Of a stretch of 7,080 bases of DNA, positions 1-7,080 are shown in pieces. The notes under the pieces are model-generated. The model saw only the letters and a list, made by a program, of their open reading frames with translations. It had not been told where the DNA came from and did not search any database. Numbering within the stretch: position 1 is the stretch's first letter; each line of letters starts with the position of its first letter. The stretch is from an uncultured Collinsella sp. (lineage in GTDB: Bacteria > Actinomycetota > Coriobacteriia > Coriobacteriales > Coriobacteriaceae), in contig CALFGH010000072.1 in the NCBI GenBank assembly GCA_937958315.1, positions 1-7,080 of the forward strand, read 5' to 3'. The position numbers were made by a program, and so were the translations under genes.

Positions 1-1
1 C

Positions 2-2143
<2,142 letters not shown>

Positions 2144-2149
2144 TTGACT

Positions 2150-6625
<4,476 letters not shown>

Positions 6626-6669
6626 TTTCCTAGTACGTTAACCGCCCTTATAAAGGCTCGCTTCCCAAC

Positions 6670-6695
6670 TGAACTGCCTCCCATTTCTTGGACAT
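6670..6695 (+). repeat. Left terminal inverted repeat of the IS (partner outside window)
   Basis: The segment starts TGAACTGCC and continues through TTGGACAT, the general pattern of IS150-group left ends (TG start, an ACTGCC-like block, then a GGACA block). It overlaps the left arm of the terminator hairpin. The bases just upstream (CCCAAC, 6664-6669) would contain the 3-4 bp target duplication if this is the true edge. The inner boundary of the repeat is approximate because the right-hand copy is not in the window. Confidence 0.7.
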
Positions 6696-6716
6696 GAGAA
6701 ATGGGAGGCTTTCTTT
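6676..6716 (+). terminator. Rho-independent terminator downstream of rpoBC, IS-borne
   Basis: A perfect 13-bp stem pairs GCCTCCCATTTCT (6676-6688) with AGAAATGGGAGGC (6697-6709). The 8-base loop (6689-6696) could close further with two G-T pairs. The T tract TTTCTTT (6710-6716) follows on the + strand. There is no T tract in the other direction, so it should stop only transcription coming from rpoC. The preceding 44 bases (6626-6669) hold no comparable structure, only a 4-bp stem around CCTTATAAAGG without a T run. This is therefore the probable end of the rpoBC transcript, although it belongs to the IS. Confidence 0.85.
6703..6708 (+). promoter_or_regulatory. Shine-Dalgarno site of IS orfA, buried in the hairpin
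   Basis: GGGAGG lies eight bases before the ATG at 6717, a good ribosome binding site. It is fully contained in the 3' arm of the terminator stem, so it would be paired and inaccessible on transcripts that read in from rpoC. A transcript that starts inside the hairpin would leave it free. Confidence 0.65.
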
Positions 6717-7080
6717 ATGCGCGTTGATTTGAGGGTGAAGCATGATGTCGAGGCCAGGAAGGCGGCCATAGGGCTCTTCGAGCTCGGACACGGGTATAAA
6801 TCTGCCGCGATTGCCCTTTCGCTTCCCGCGGAAGCCGTGAGAAGATGGCAGGAGATATACCGCGCATTCGGGAGCGAGGTGCTGCTGCGCATGGACGGAA
6901 AGCAGGGCAGGTACACATACGAGCAGAAGGTCGCCGCCGCCTCCGCCGTCGTCGACGGCGGCATGACGAAGACCGAGGCGATGGCGGCGTTCGGCATAAT
7001 GTCGATGTCGCCGCTCAAGAAGTGGTGCGCGCTATACCGCGAGGGCGGCGCGGAGGCCCTGCGCCCGAGGCCCAAGGGCC
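6717..7080 (+). CDS. IS3-family transposase OrfA, helix-turn-helix (3' end outside window)
   Basis: This open frame of 121 complete codons has no stop before the window ends. It encodes the DNA-binding OrfA of an IS150-group element, the protein that recognises the IS ends and, in this family, is commonly joined to the orfB integrase by frameshifting. Two helix-turn-helix units are visible. The first is at about residues 26-50 (YKSAAIALSLPAEAVRRW, with W44). The second is at about residues 82-110 (MTKTEAMAAFGIMSMSPLKK, with W103). RPRPKG at residues 116-121 matches the PKPKG-type motif that follows the second unit in InsJ-like proteins. ATG 6717 is chosen because GGGAGG precedes it at eight bases and the frame matches the family's N-terminus. 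Integrity of the element and presence of orfB are unknown. A stand-alone helix-turn-helix regulator is less likely given the terminal repeat just upstream. Confidence 0.88.
   Translation, partial: MRVDLRVKHDVEARKAAIGLFELGHGYKSAAIALSLPAEAVRRWQEIYRAFGSEVLLRMDGKQGRYTYEQKVAAASAVVDGGMTKTEAMAAFGIMSMSPLKKWCALYREGGAEALRPRPKG

Larger units (their letters stand above)
6670..7080 (+). mobile_element. IS3-family (IS150-group) insertion sequence, left part
   Basis: The element's left end is visible and its right end lies beyond the window. Three things support the call. A TG-initiated terminal repeat reading TGAACTGCCTCCCATTTCTT begins at 6670, like IS150-group ends as I remember them. A hairpin lies inside that end. 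An orfA of the double helix-turn-helix InsJ-like type starts 47 bases in. Codon use changes sharply at the boundary: AGA/AGG supply 6 of 11 arginines and ATA 3 of 4 isoleucines in orfA, while I found neither kind in frame in rpoB or rpoC. The exact first base is inferred from the TG convention of the family. Target duplication and orfB (DDE integrase) cannot be seen. Confidence 0.85.

Noticed and set aside
6646..6656. Small hairpin CCTT-ATA-AAGG between rpoC and the IS as a native terminator
   Set aside because: It has only four base pairs, a three-base loop and no T tract. It is much weaker than the 13-bp hairpin that follows.
6638..7075. 145-residue minus strand open frame after rpoC
   Set aside because: It is antisense to the IS orfA and reads across the terminator hairpin. 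The + strand frame has two helix-turn-helix units, a family C-terminal motif and a ribosome binding site; this one has none.

Overview
The window looks like Actinomycetota chromosome, most probably class Coriobacteriia (Collinsella-like). It is GC-rich with strong C/G third-position preference in the housekeeping genes. The RNA polymerase large subunits lack the big insertions known from Escherichia coli (beta SI2, beta' SI3). Beta' carries the charged helical insertion near residues 141-240 that is typical of actinobacterial enzymes. The genus is an inference from remembered protein similarity, not from a search.

Layout. Positions 2-2143 hold the 3' two-thirds of rpoB (beta subunit, 5' end outside the window). 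Positions 2150-6625 hold a complete rpoC (beta' subunit), in the same reading frame and with its ribosome binding site inside the last codons of rpoB. Only 44 bases of ordinary intergenic sequence (6626-6669) follow. An insertion sequence of the IS3 family, IS150 group, then starts with its left terminal repeat at about 6670 and runs off the window end. Its first gene, a helix-turn-helix orfA, opens at 6717 and is cut at 7080. A 13-bp perfect hairpin with a T tract inside the left end is the only convincing terminator downstream of rpoBC.

How the parts work together. rpoB and rpoC form the usual co-transcribed pair making the catalytic core of RNA polymerase, with translation likely coupled at the junction. 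The IS sits directly behind them. Its end hairpin probably stops rpoBC transcription and, because orfA's Shine-Dalgarno sequence lies in the 3' arm, also hides that site on any read-through message.

The most unusual feature is the C-terminus of RpoC. About 227 residues follow the point where the conserved beta' core normally ends. They include a segment (residues about 1342-1397) that aligns without gaps to the C-terminal DNA-binding domain of the alpha subunit (alphaCTD). The counterparts of E. coli R265, N268, G296, K298 and E302 are all kept. This suggests an RNA polymerase with an extra alphaCTD-like module tethered to beta'.
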